Assembly (NCBI GenBank): GCA_017965125.1
Contig: JAGCQO010000044.1
Span: 1-6,817, forward strand
Source: Paludibacteraceae bacterium
GTDB taxonomy: Bacteria > Bacteroidota > Bacteroidia > Bacteroidales > Paludibacteraceae
Reading direction: 5' to 3'
Length of the DNA stretch: 6,817 bases
Positions 1 to 6,381 of the stretch are shown piece after piece. The notes below the pieces were generated by a model. It saw nothing but the letters and a program-made list of their open reading frames with translations. It did not search any database and had not been told where the DNA came from. Made by a program: the position numbers and the translations under genes. Position 1 is the first letter of the stretch, and every line of letters starts with the position of its first letter.

Positions 1-355
1 CGCTCGTCGGCTTCTTCACCTTGCCGTATATCGAAACGACCTTCACGCCCGTCTTCACATCTACGCCGGAAGTGACCACGGCGCCAGCATCCTCCTTGCC
101 ACGAAGTCCGTGCTCCGGCGCAAAGGCCTTGACGATGTCAAACCCCGAACCCTTCAGCGTGTCGATAAGATGCACCTTGCCGAGGACCGAAGTCTGGTTG
201 GCGACGACGGCAATCCTCTTGCCCTTTATCACTCCGAAATAATCGGAAGTGCACTCCGCGCCGACCTTCACGCCGTCGTTGGCATAACACAAAGCCACTG
301 CCATAAACGAAAGCAGAAGCGCTTTTATCTTATTTATCGCTATCTTTGAATTCAT
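1..355 (-). CDS. namZ: NamZ-like exo-beta-N-acetylmuramidase (DUF1343), N-terminal part only
   Basis: Only the first 118 codons are visible; the rest lies beyond the left edge. Family members are about 400 residues long. Residues 1-25 form a signal peptide (Lys-rich start, hydrophobic core ALLLSFMAVAL, likely cleavage after CYA), so the enzyme is exported, probably to the periplasm. The mature part carries DUF1343 hallmarks: VVANQTSV (50-57), the APEHGLRG block (79-86), a D..TG step (99-103), SIYG (108-111) and KPT (115-117). Characterised family members (NamZ/YbbC) remove terminal MurNAc from peptidoglycan fragments, feeding cell-wall recycling; that role is inferred here from family membership. 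The start is the ATG at 355-353, the only one in front of the signal peptide; it is preceded by an AT-rich leader without Shine-Dalgarno sequence. The gene diverges from the HD-domain gene with 16 bp between start codons. Confidence 0.85.
   Translation of the reverse strand, partial: MNSKIAINKIKALLLSFMAVALCYANDGVKVGAECTSDYFGVIKGKRIAVVANQTSVLGKVHLIDTLKGSGFDIVKAFAPEHGLRGKEDAGAVVTSGVDVKTGVKVVSIYGKVKKPTS
341..348 (+). promoter_or_regulatory. Candidate -7 promoter element for the HD-domain gene
   Basis: TATCTTTG matches the Bacteroidetes sigma-ABfr -7 consensus TAnnTTTG exactly and ends 23 bp before the HD gene ATG. No TTTG is found at the usual -33 distance, so this is only a half-promoter. It lies inside the coding start of the divergent namZ-like gene. 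A transcription start near 353 would give a leader of roughly 20 nt. An 8-bp degenerate motif occurs by chance, so support is modest. Confidence 0.35.
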
Positions 356-371
356 ATTTAACACCGCTTTT

Positions 372-911
372 ATGATTGACTATCTGAATTTGATACAAAG
401 ATACTATCAAAACAACGAATTAGCACACGACATACTCCTGAAGCACAGCAAAGCCGTGGCCGACAAGGCTTTATCTCTGGCTGAAAAGCATAAGGAGCTG
501 GACATCGACCTTGAATTTGTGGAGGCCGGAGCCATGCTGCACGACATCGGGATTTTCTTGTGCGACGCCAAGGACCTCGGATGCTTCGGCAAAGAGCCAT
601 ACATAAAACACGGAACGTTAGGCGCGGAAATACTCAGAAAAGAGGGGCTCGAAATGCTGGCGAGAGTTTGCGAAAGGCACACTGGAACAGGCATAACCAA
701 AGACGACATAATAAAACAGAACCTTCCTCTTGAGCTTAAAGACTACACGCCTGTGACGCTTGAGGAAAAGCTCATCTGCTATGCCGACAAGTTTTTCTCG
801 AAAACGAGCATCGACAAGGAGCGCACCAAAGAAGAAGTCGTTAAATCAATGGAGAAATTCGGGCCCGAGTCGCTCAGGCGAATCAAGGAGCTGGAATCGC
901 TTTTCGGATAA
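372..911 (+). CDS. HD-domain metal-dependent phosphohydrolase, 179 aa
   Basis: A small soluble protein made almost entirely of one HD domain. Metal-binding residues appear in the standard order: H25 (KHSKAVA), the H57-D58 pair (AMLHDIG), H80 (IKHG), H103 (ERHTG) and D139 (YADKFF). This is the pattern of the HDIG-type subgroup, which hydrolyses phosphoester bonds in nucleotides or related compounds with divalent metals. The substrate cannot be read from the sequence. There is no signal peptide or membrane segment, so it acts in the cytoplasm; the last 35 residues are charged and helical. The ATG at 372 is the first in frame and sits 16 bp from the start of the divergent namZ-like gene. It ends 3 bp from the stop of the convergent DUF4249 gene. 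It is the only plus-strand gene here and shows no operon partner. Confidence 0.85.
   Translation: MIDYLNLIQRYYQNNELAHDILLKHSKAVADKALSLAEKHKELDIDLEFVEAGAMLHDIGIFLCDAKDLGCFGKEPYIKHGTLGAEILRKEGLEMLARVCERHTGTGITKDDIIKQNLPLELKDYTPVTLEEKLICYADKFFSKTSIDKERTKEEVVKSMEKFGPESLRRIKELESLFG
396..427 (-). promoter_or_regulatory. Candidate promoter for the namZ-like gene
   Basis: On the minus strand TATCTTTG (403-396) matches the Bacteroidetes -7 consensus TAnnTTTG exactly. TGTG (427-424) lies 20 nt upstream, where the -33 TTTG element is expected, with one mismatch. The start of transcription would fall near 391, giving a leader of about 35 nt. The whole element lies within codons 9-19 of the divergent HD gene. 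The spacing makes it better supported than its counterpart at 341-348, but it is still a motif match only. Confidence 0.4.
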
Positions 912-914
912 AAA

Positions 915-1748
915 TCACTTTTCGAGAACGTTGCTCAGCTGAAACACACACTCGTATTTCACAGGGATGTACACTGCGAAATAGCCTAAAGCGTTGGCGA
1001 ACATGGAAACTGGGTTGGCGCCGTTGCGCGATGACTTCAGCACATGCAGGAAATCGTAGGTCACGCGGTTTATCGTCGCCACCTCAAGACGGATTTCATC
1101 GCCGTCGTGCAGCACTTGCTCGTCGTCCGGGTCATTCTTTTTCATCTGCTCCTCCGTCATGCAATTCACGTTCACGACAACATCCCTGTTCTGGAAACCT
1201 TGGTCTCTGAACACCGACCATTTATAAATCTTGCCGTTACGATATATCCTGTACCTGAAGTACGTCGCCTCGTTCGGAATGTCCTTCACACTGAACTTAA
1301 ACAGCAGAACCTTGATTGTGAACATCTTGGTCCACTGCCACTTAGCGTCCACAAATTCAGTCGCCTTTATCGGGTACGACGACGCCGTATGTTCCTCCGC
1401 CTCAGTGAACACGACCTTGTACGATTTGCCCTCCTCTGCCTTTATCGCCGAGCCGTGGAAAAGACCGTCTTTCTCGTCGAAAACCAACGATTCCGACGCG
1501 CCGTTGTCGTCATAGACACTGACTTTCAAGTCCTGTAACTGCTCTGTGCTTAGGTGCATCACGGTGTCGGTCATGTCCACCGTTTTCGACACCTTCGCCA
1601 ACGTGCCTTCGTCGGAAAGGTTCGCTTCCACAACCCACTGCTTTGCCACGCTCTTGTAGTCAACATCTATCTGATGGGTGCACGACAGCATGGCCACCAT
1701 AAACACAGCGGCGAAAATGAATATGTTGTGTGATACCGGCTTTTTCAT
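915..1748 (-). CDS. DUF4249-family lipoprotein, partner of the TonB-dependent receptor
   Basis: 277 residues, close to the usual length for DUF4249. The N-terminus is a lipoprotein signal: KK, a hydrophobic run from I9 to L21, and cysteine C23 in an imperfect lipobox (A-M-L-S-C). The mature protein begins CTHQIDVDY and continues with the family opening in which a short strand (KQWVVEANLSDEG) leads into an Ig-like beta domain. A middle segment, KVSVYDDNGASESLVFDE, and later the EGKSYKVVF strand also fit this family. Acidic residues just after C23 loosely resemble Bacteroidetes surface-export signals, but no clear K(D/E)2 motif is present. DUF4249 has no established biochemical function; its genes commonly accompany TonB-dependent receptors, suggesting a ligand-capture or accessory role like SusD (inference). 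It starts 2 bp after the receptor stop codon, so translation is probably coupled and mRNA shared. No terminator is visible after it. Confidence 0.8.
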   Translation of the reverse strand: MKKPVSHNIFIFAAVFMVAMLSCTHQIDVDYKSVAKQWVVEANLSDEGTLAKVSKTVDMTDTVMHLSTEQLQDLKVSVYDDNGASESLVFDEKDGLFHGSAIKAEEGKSYKVVFTEAEEHTASSYPIKATEFVDAKWQWTKMFTIKVLLFKFSVKDIPNEATYFRYRIYRNGKIYKWSVFRDQGFQNRDVVVNVNCMTEEQMKKNDPDDEQVLHDGDEIRLEVATINRVTYDFLHVLKSSRNGANPVSMFANALGYFAVYIPVKYECVFQLSNVLEK

Positions 1749-1750
1749 CG

Positions 1751-4054
1751 TCAGAATTTTATGCTGAATGAGACCGACGGCACGATGGTGAACAGCGAAA
1801 TCTGCGTCGCCTTCGTTCCCGTAGCCGAGTTTTTGTCGTCCTCAAAGGTTATCATATATGGGTTGTATCGCGCGTAAATATTGTAAAAGCCGAAACTCCA
1901 CACACGCTCCAAAAGGTGCCTTGTCCTCTTGCGGTGCGACACGCTTATGTCGAGCCTGTGATAGTCGTTCATCCTGTAGCCGTTCCTCTCGGAGTAGTAA
2001 TAGTACGTGTTGTCGTCGATGGTGTACTTGGCGCTTGGCGCAGAATAGGCCTGACCGGTGTTGAACATCCACAGCGCCGAGATTTCCCAGTGGCGAGGCA
2101 GGTCGTACATCAGGACGATGGAAACGTCGTGGCGCCGGTCATTGCTTGCGTAATACCAATTGCCGTTGTTTATTCCGTTTATCTTGTTCTGCGCCCACGA
2201 CAGCGTGTACCCCACCCAGCCAGTCAGCTTGCCGAGCGACTTTTTCAGCAGCACCTCCATGCCATACGAACGGCCTCGTCCGCCTCTGATGATGCGCTCC
2301 ATCTCTATCTCGCTGAAGAAATATTTACCGTCCACGTAATCGTAAACATTATCTATCTCCTTGTAATATCCTTCTGCCGAAACCTCCCATCCGCCGTCCT
2401 TCAGCGAAAGGATGCCGCCAGCACTGACCTGGTGCGCCGTCTGCGGCTCCACAATGTTGCTCGACATCACGTAACGGTCTATCGGCATCGTCGTTCCGGC
2501 ATTGCGAATTGCCTGAAGGTTCTGCGATGTAAGGCTGTATCCTGCCTTCAAACTCAGGTTGTCGAGCACCTTGTAGTTAAGGCTGACTCTCGGCTCCACA
2601 TTGAAATACGACTTCACAAGCTCGGTGGAAGACGGGTTGTAGGTCTTTACAATATTCAGCTCGTTGTCAAGGTCATAATACGGACTGCCGCCGAGAACGC
2701 CAAAGACCACGAAACGCACTCCAGCCGACACATCCAGCTTTTTCGTCACACTCCAGTCGTCCGCCAGCCAAGCCGATGCCTCGAAAGCATTTCTTTTCTC
2801 ACGCTGCTTCAGGAAATTAATCGTCCAGTCGGCCGACTGCAGCCCGAAGAGTTTTATCTCAGCGCCAGCACGAGCCGTATGGTGCGCCGTGTGCAAAACA
2901 GCCGACTCGCGCAGCTTATACTCATGGATGTAGCTCCCGATTTCGTAATTATTATCGAAGATTTTTGCACCGGTGTTGCTGTCATAATACGTCATGCTCG
3001 CCGTCAACGCGTTGCGCCAATGCTCATTTATGGTTCTGCGCCAATCCAGCGTCCACGCCAAGTTGCTGCAGTCCATGTTCGAAATATCGACAAGCCCCAT
3101 GTTGTCGCGGGTATAGATGAACGACAAGAAAAGCCTGTCTTTCTTCGACGCCTTCCAATCCACACGGGCGTTTATGTCATAGAAATTCAGCACGTTGTCC
3201 TTGTAGTCGTCGGTCAATTTCAGGAACAAGTCCAGATAGCTGCGACGAGCCGCCACGCTGAACGCCAGTTTGTCTTTGACGATCGGACCCTCGACCGATG
3301 CCTTGGCCGAAAGCAAGCCCACACTCACCGAGCCGTGGTAGCGGTGCATATTCGACATTTTTGTGTAAATGTCAAGGACCGACGATGTCGCGCCGCCATA
3401 GTTCGCCGGGATGAGTCCTTTGTACAGGCTCGCATTCGCAAGTATGTTGTCGTTGAATGTCGAGAAAAATCCGAGCAAGTGTCCAGCGTTGTAAATAGTG
3501 GCATTGTCAAGCAGGACAAGGTTCTGAGCCGAAGTTCCGCCTCTCACCTGAAAGCCGGTCGCACCCTCGCTTTCAGCACTAACGCCCGGCAATGTCTGGA
3601 TGCTCTTCATTATGTCATTCTCGCCGAGAAACGAAGGCGTCTTCGCCAATTCGGCTATCGCGACTTTCTCCACGCCTATCTGCACTTCCTTCAGCTTCTC
3701 ACGTGTCGCCGTTGCGCTCACCACCACCTCGTCGAGGTCGGTCGTCTTTTCCTGCAACGTTATTCTTATATGCTTGTCCGCCGACGTGTTCACACGCTTG
3801 TCGTAAGGGTCACAGCCCATGAATTCCGCCGTGATGTTATGTGTGCCGTCAGAAACTTCAAAACTGAAACCGCCGTCCGGGCCTGTAAGCACAGCGTGCT
3901 TGCCGTTGTCAACCTTCACCAGCGCACCGACGAGGGCTTCGCCTTGGGAATCGTACACTGTGCCGCTTAGCTTAGCCGCAAAGGTCGAGCCTGCGCATAA
4001 AAGCAATGCAAAAGCAAGCAAAACATATACGTATGTCGTTGTCGGCTTCTGCAT
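1751..4054 (-). CDS. TonB-dependent outer-membrane receptor with CarboxypepD_reg-like N-terminal domain
   Basis: A 767-residue active transporter of the outer membrane that draws energy from TonB-ExbB-ExbD. Layout: signal peptide 1-26 (cleavage STFA|AK); CarboxypepD_reg-like beta-sandwich about 29-101 (SGTVYDSQGEALVGALVKV, then GPDGGFSFEV); a TonB box-like DEVVVSA at 108-114; plug domain about 120-235 with LPGV (155-158) and VRGGTSAQNLVLLDN (170-184); then a beta-barrel to the C-terminus, which ends in Phe (SVSFSIKF) as outer-membrane barrels do. It is shorter than typical SusC proteins (about 1000 aa), and no SusD follows. Instead a DUF4249 lipoprotein gene follows after 2 bp. The plug and neighbours do not reveal the substrate. 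A terminator separates it from the uronate cluster upstream, so a link to uronates is not shown. Its codon use is GGC-rich (8 of the first 10 Gly codons). Confidence 0.93.
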   Translation of the reverse strand: MQKPTTTYVYVLLAFALLLCAGSTFAAKLSGTVYDSQGEALVGALVKVDNGKHAVLTGPDGGFSFEVSDGTHNITAEFMGCDPYDKRVNTSADKHIRITLQEKTTDLDEVVVSATATREKLKEVQIGVEKVAIAELAKTPSFLGENDIMKSIQTLPGVSAESEGATGFQVRGGTSAQNLVLLDNATIYNAGHLLGFFSTFNDNILANASLYKGLIPANYGGATSSVLDIYTKMSNMHRYHGSVSVGLLSAKASVEGPIVKDKLAFSVAARRSYLDLFLKLTDDYKDNVLNFYDINARVDWKASKKDRLFLSFIYTRDNMGLVDISNMDCSNLAWTLDWRRTINEHWRNALTASMTYYDSNTGAKIFDNNYEIGSYIHEYKLRESAVLHTAHHTARAGAEIKLFGLQSADWTINFLKQREKRNAFEASAWLADDWSVTKKLDVSAGVRFVVFGVLGGSPYYDLDNELNIVKTYNPSSTELVKSYFNVEPRVSLNYKVLDNLSLKAGYSLTSQNLQAIRNAGTTMPIDRYVMSSNIVEPQTAHQVSAGGILSLKDGGWEVSAEGYYKEIDNVYDYVDGKYFFSEIEMERIIRGGRGRSYGMEVLLKKSLGKLTGWVGYTLSWAQNKINGINNGNWYYASNDRRHDVSIVLMYDLPRHWEISALWMFNTGQAYSAPSAKYTIDDNTYYYYSERNGYRMNDYHRLDISVSHRKRTRHLLERVWSFGFYNIYARYNPYMITFEDDKNSATGTKATQISLFTIVPSVSFSIKF

Positions 4055-4087
4055 TTATAAAGTTGGGTTTCGTGTTTAATGAGAACG

Positions 4088-4095
4088 CAAAAATC
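4088..4095 (-). promoter_or_regulatory. Weak candidate -7 element for the receptor operon
   Basis: GATTTTTG on the minus strand matches seven of eight positions of the Bacteroidetes TAnnTTTG element. It lies 33 bp upstream of the receptor ATG, right after the terminator of the preceding gene, which is where a promoter is expected. The -33 region is only a T-run, without a clean TTTG at 19-21 nt. Treat as tentative. Confidence 0.25.
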
Positions 4096-4110
4096 CAACA
4101 TTTTTCACAC

Positions 4111-4147
4111 AAAAAAAAGTGTCAAGATATTAAATCTTGACACTTTT
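4111..4147 (-). terminator. Rho-independent terminator of the ExuT-like gene
   Basis: A perfect 14-bp inverted repeat (arms 4115-4128 and 4134-4147, 5-nt loop) begins 23 bp after the transporter stop codon. On the minus strand the stem runs directly into eight T residues (4118-4111). The arms contain the GTGTCAAGAT core and its complement. Read on the plus strand the hairpin is followed by CATTTTTT, so it could work in both directions, but no plus-strand gene ends nearby. It insulates the receptor operon, whose start codon is about 57 bp further on. Confidence 0.88.
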
Positions 4148-4170
4148 CATTTTTTAAGTATTTCTAAGAA

Positions 4171-5559
4171 TTAGAGATCTGTAATCTTCTGGAACTTAGG
4201 AACAAGCAACTTCATGCCACCCCAAGCCAAGAGGTATGCGAATGCGCAAACAGAGAACATCACTGTGTAACCAAGCTGTGTTCCGAGCTTACCGTCGCAG
4301 TATCCAGCGAGAAGCTGAACGAGAACGCCTCCAAGACCTCCCATAGCAGTACCGATACCTGTTACAGTACCTACAGCCTTCTTAGGGAACAGATCAGAAA
4401 CTGTTGAGAACAAGTTTGCTGACCATGCCTGGTGAGCCGCACCTGCAAGAGAGATGATTGTGATGGCAAGAACAAGACCTGTCATGCCATTAGCACCAGC
4501 TGCTGTCTGAGTCAAAAGGAGAAGCAATGGAACTACCGCAATCATAAGAAGCGAAGTCATTCTTGCTCTGTATGTCTCCCAACCCTTGTTCATAAGTGTC
4601 AATGGAATAGAACCGCCATAAACAGAACCTACGATTGCAACACCGAATACGATGAAGTTAGTGATCATGACAGTGAATGCTGTATCCTCTGATGACATAT
4701 CACCGCAGAACTGCTGTTTAACGTAAGTAGGCAACCAGAAGAGGAGGAACCACCAAATACCGTCAGTCAAGAACTTGCCGACAGCGAAACTCCATGTCTG
4801 CTTGTATGTGAGCATCTTGCCCCAAGAAACAGAACCCTGGTCGTCGCCGCTCTCAGCTGCTGCCTTGTCGTCAGCGTCGCTGTTGATGTAGTCGAACTCA
4901 GCCTGAGTGATAACACCTTCAGCCAACTTCTCCTTTGGAGACTTGTATATCTTACCCCAGAAGATAAGCCAAATGAAACCGATCAAACCTGTGATGATGA
5001 ACGCCATCTGCCATCCGTGCAAGCCAAGGAAAAGGTTCTGGTCGTTCCAAGTAAGCAAACACCAAGGCACGAATATGGCACAAATCATCGCACCGATATT
5101 AGAACCTGAGTTGAAGATACCTGTAGCCAAAGCACGCTCCTTCTTAGGGAACCACTCTGCTACTGCCTTGATAGATGAAGGGAAGTTACCAGCTTCACCA
5201 GCACCGAAGAGGGAACGAGCGAAGCAGTGTAAACCAAGAGACTTACCCATGAATGCGCTCAAGATTCCAGCTGCAGACCAAAGTATCAAAGACGCAGCAA
5301 GACCAAGCTTAGTTCCGATCTTATCGATAATCCATCCAGCTACAAGTGTGAAACCTGCATAGAACAATGTGAAAATAGAAGTCAGGTAAGAGAAATCTTG
5401 TGAACTCCAACCAAAGCCTTCTGGTGAACACATATAATCCTTCAAGAAACCGATAACATTTCGGTCCATGTAGTTGATTGTAGTAGAGAAAAGCAAAAGG
5501 GCCGCAAAGGTCCAGCGGTATTTTCCGATTTTCTCTGTTACAGTTTTTACATCTGCCAT
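4171..5559 (-). CDS. exuT: MFS hexuronate transporter, ExuT-like (anion:cation symporter family)
   Basis: 462 residues, the normal size for a 12-helix MFS carrier of the inner membrane. Family marks: INYMDR (28-33) at the end of helix 1, a motif-A-like GWIIDKIGTK loop (75-84), R115 in helix 4, and GEAGNFPSSIKAVAEWFPKK (121-140) followed by ERALATGIFNSGSNIGA. This last block is characteristic of the hexuronate branch, which imports galacturonate or glucuronate with protons. The central cytoplasmic loop is acidic (NSDADDKAAAESGDD). Other anion:cation symporter members carry glucarate, tartrate or sialic acid, so the exact substrate is inferred partly from the neighbours: KDPG aldolase and KDG kinase genes lie upstream on the same strand. 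The gap to eda is 86 bp and contains a stem-loop, so this gene may be read at a different level. The AT-rich leader (TTCTTTAATTT before ATG) has no Shine-Dalgarno sequence. Confidence 0.85.
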   Translation of the reverse strand: MADVKTVTEKIGKYRWTFAALLLFSTTINYMDRNVIGFLKDYMCSPEGFGWSSQDFSYLTSIFTLFYAGFTLVAGWIIDKIGTKLGLAASLILWSAAGILSAFMGKSLGLHCFARSLFGAGEAGNFPSSIKAVAEWFPKKERALATGIFNSGSNIGAMICAIFVPWCLLTWNDQNLFLGLHGWQMAFIITGLIGFIWLIFWGKIYKSPKEKLAEGVITQAEFDYINSDADDKAAAESGDDQGSVSWGKMLTYKQTWSFAVGKFLTDGIWWFLLFWLPTYVKQQFCGDMSSEDTAFTVMITNFIVFGVAIVGSVYGGSIPLTLMNKGWETYRARMTSLLMIAVVPLLLLLTQTAAGANGMTGLVLAITIISLAGAAHQAWSANLFSTVSDLFPKKAVGTVTGIGTAMGGLGGVLVQLLAGYCDGKLGTQLGYTVMFSVCAFAYLLAWGGMKLLVPKFQKITDL

Positions 5560-5581
5560 AAATTAAAGAATTAAGGTTATT

Positions 5582-5631
5582 AAAAAGAGACGAGTTACCG
5601 CCATGCCGTTTTAGACAAACTGTAACTCGTC
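5582..5631 (-). terminator. Stem-loop between eda and the transporter; possible weak terminator
   Basis: A perfect 10-bp inverted repeat GACGAGTTAC / GTAACTCGTC (arms 5589-5598 and 5622-5631) encloses a 23-nt segment that itself contains a small GTTT/AAAC hairpin (5608-5620). On the minus strand the stem is followed by TCTTTTT, an interrupted T-run. The loop is much longer than in ordinary terminators, so partial termination, an mRNA-end stabiliser or a regulator binding site are all possible. It lies 14 bp after the eda stop codon. Confidence 0.55.
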
Positions 5632-5645
5632 CGAATATTCAAATA

Positions 5646-6314
5646 TTATTTGCGGATTGCGCTGATAACATCAAAGCACTCCTTGCACTTGTTTGTAACA
5701 TAAGCCCAGTCCTGAGCAGCCACCTTGTCCTTAGGGAAGAGCTTTGAACCCATACCTACACAGAACACGCCTGCTGCGAACCACTTCTCGAGGTTCTCCT
5801 TCTCTGGAGCAACACCACCTGTTACCATGATCTTAGACCAAGGCATTGGAGCCATCAGACCCTTAACGAGGTTAGGACCTACAACGTCACCTGGGAATAC
5901 CTTTGTGAAGTCGCAACCTACCTCCTGAGCCTTACCGATCTCAGATGGAGTCAAGCAACCTGGGCAGTAAGTAACGCAACGACGATTGCAAACTACTGCT
6001 ACATCAGGGTTGAACAATGGACCAACGATGAAGTTAGCGCCAAGCTGGATGTAAAGAGCCGCTGTTGGAGCGTCAACTACTGAACCGATACCGAGAGCCA
6101 AGTCTGGACATTCCTTGCTTGCCCACTTGCTCAACTCTGCGAATACCTCGTGTGCGAAGTCACCACGGTTTGTGAACTCGAAAGCACGAACACCGCCATC
6201 GTAACAAGCCTTTACAACGTTCTTGCAAACGTCAACATCCTTGCTATAGAAAACTGGAACCATAGGTGCAGCTGCGATCTTAGCCATCACCTGGAACTTA
6301 TCAAATTTTGCCAT
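5646..6314 (-). CDS. eda: 2-keto-3-deoxy-6-phosphogluconate (KDPG) aldolase
   Basis: 222 residues, the usual length of a class I KDPG/KHG aldolase, a cytoplasmic TIM-barrel trimer. It cleaves KDPG to pyruvate and glyceraldehyde-3-phosphate, the last step of uronate breakdown by the KDG route and of the Entner-Doudoroff pathway. Visible active-site features: E46 and R50 in FEFTNRGDFA (the E...R pair of strand 2), GIGSV (75-79), PG (118-119) in strand 5, Schiff-base lysine K138 in FTKVFPGD, and the phosphate-binding VTGGV (164-168) and GMGS near the end. Unusual is a run of cysteines, C109, C113, C117 and C120, next to the active site. Codons are strongly biased (15 of 18 Gly are GGT; 4 of 5 Arg are CGT), suggesting high expression. 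The start is ATG 6314-6312 after an A/T-only stretch. It is flanked by kdgK upstream and the transporter downstream. Confidence 0.94.
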   Translation of the reverse strand: MAKFDKFQVMAKIAAAPMVPVFYSKDVDVCKNVVKACYDGGVRAFEFTNRGDFAHEVFAELSKWASKECPDLALGIGSVVDAPTAALYIQLGANFIVGPLFNPDVAVVCNRRCVTYCPGCLTPSEIGKAQEVGCDFTKVFPGDVVGPNLVKGLMAPMPWSKIMVTGGVAPEKENLEKWFAAGVFCVGMGSKLFPKDKVAAQDWAYVTNKCKECFDVISAIRK

Positions 6315-6341
6315 TTTAAATTTTAAATGAGTGTTTTATAT

Positions 6342-6377
6342 AAAAAAAGCGGCCGGCTGGGTTACAGCCGACCTGCT
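6342..6377 (-). terminator. Rho-independent terminator after kdgK
   Basis: On the minus strand, 4 bp past the kdgK stop codon, GGTCGGCTG pairs with CAGCCGGCC (9 bp with one G-U) across a 5-nt TAACC loop. Three more pairs (AGC/GCT) extend the stem beyond a bulged A. A run of seven T (6348-6342) follows. The GC-rich stem and T-run make it convincing. It lies inside the presumed kdgK-eda operon, so eda needs either read-through or its own start. No clear TAnnTTTG element is seen in the remaining 27 bp before the eda ATG. Confidence 0.82.
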
Positions 6378-6381
6378 AAAA

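Noticed and set aside
21..349. Two short plus-strand frames opposite the namZ-like gene
   Set aside because: They overlap the DUF1343 coding sequence with its PEHGLRG block, and neither shows any recognisable feature.
281..355. NamZ-like protein as a lipoprotein via C23
   Set aside because: The residue before the cysteine is Leu (V-A-L-C), which does not fit a lipobox; an ordinary signal peptidase site after CYA is more likely.
1044..1538. A 164-codon plus-strand open frame opposite the DUF4249 gene
   Set aside because: Composition is low-complexity Arg/Leu/Val/His typical of a mirror frame; the opposite strand has a clear lipoprotein signal and family features.
1916..3970. A 684-codon open frame on the plus strand, opposite the receptor gene
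   Set aside because: It lies entirely antisense to a well-recognised receptor. Its translation is rich in Arg, His and Val with no domain, signal peptide or motif, as expected for the mirror frame of a GC-rich-wobble gene.
4432..5362. Plus-strand frames of 86 and 151 codons opposite the transporter
   Set aside because: Antisense to an MFS gene with intact motifs; translations have no membrane segments or known motifs.
5633..5640. Palindrome GAATATTC downstream of eda as an operator
   Set aside because: An AT-rich 8-bp palindrome is expected by chance, and no second copy or nearby promoter supports it.
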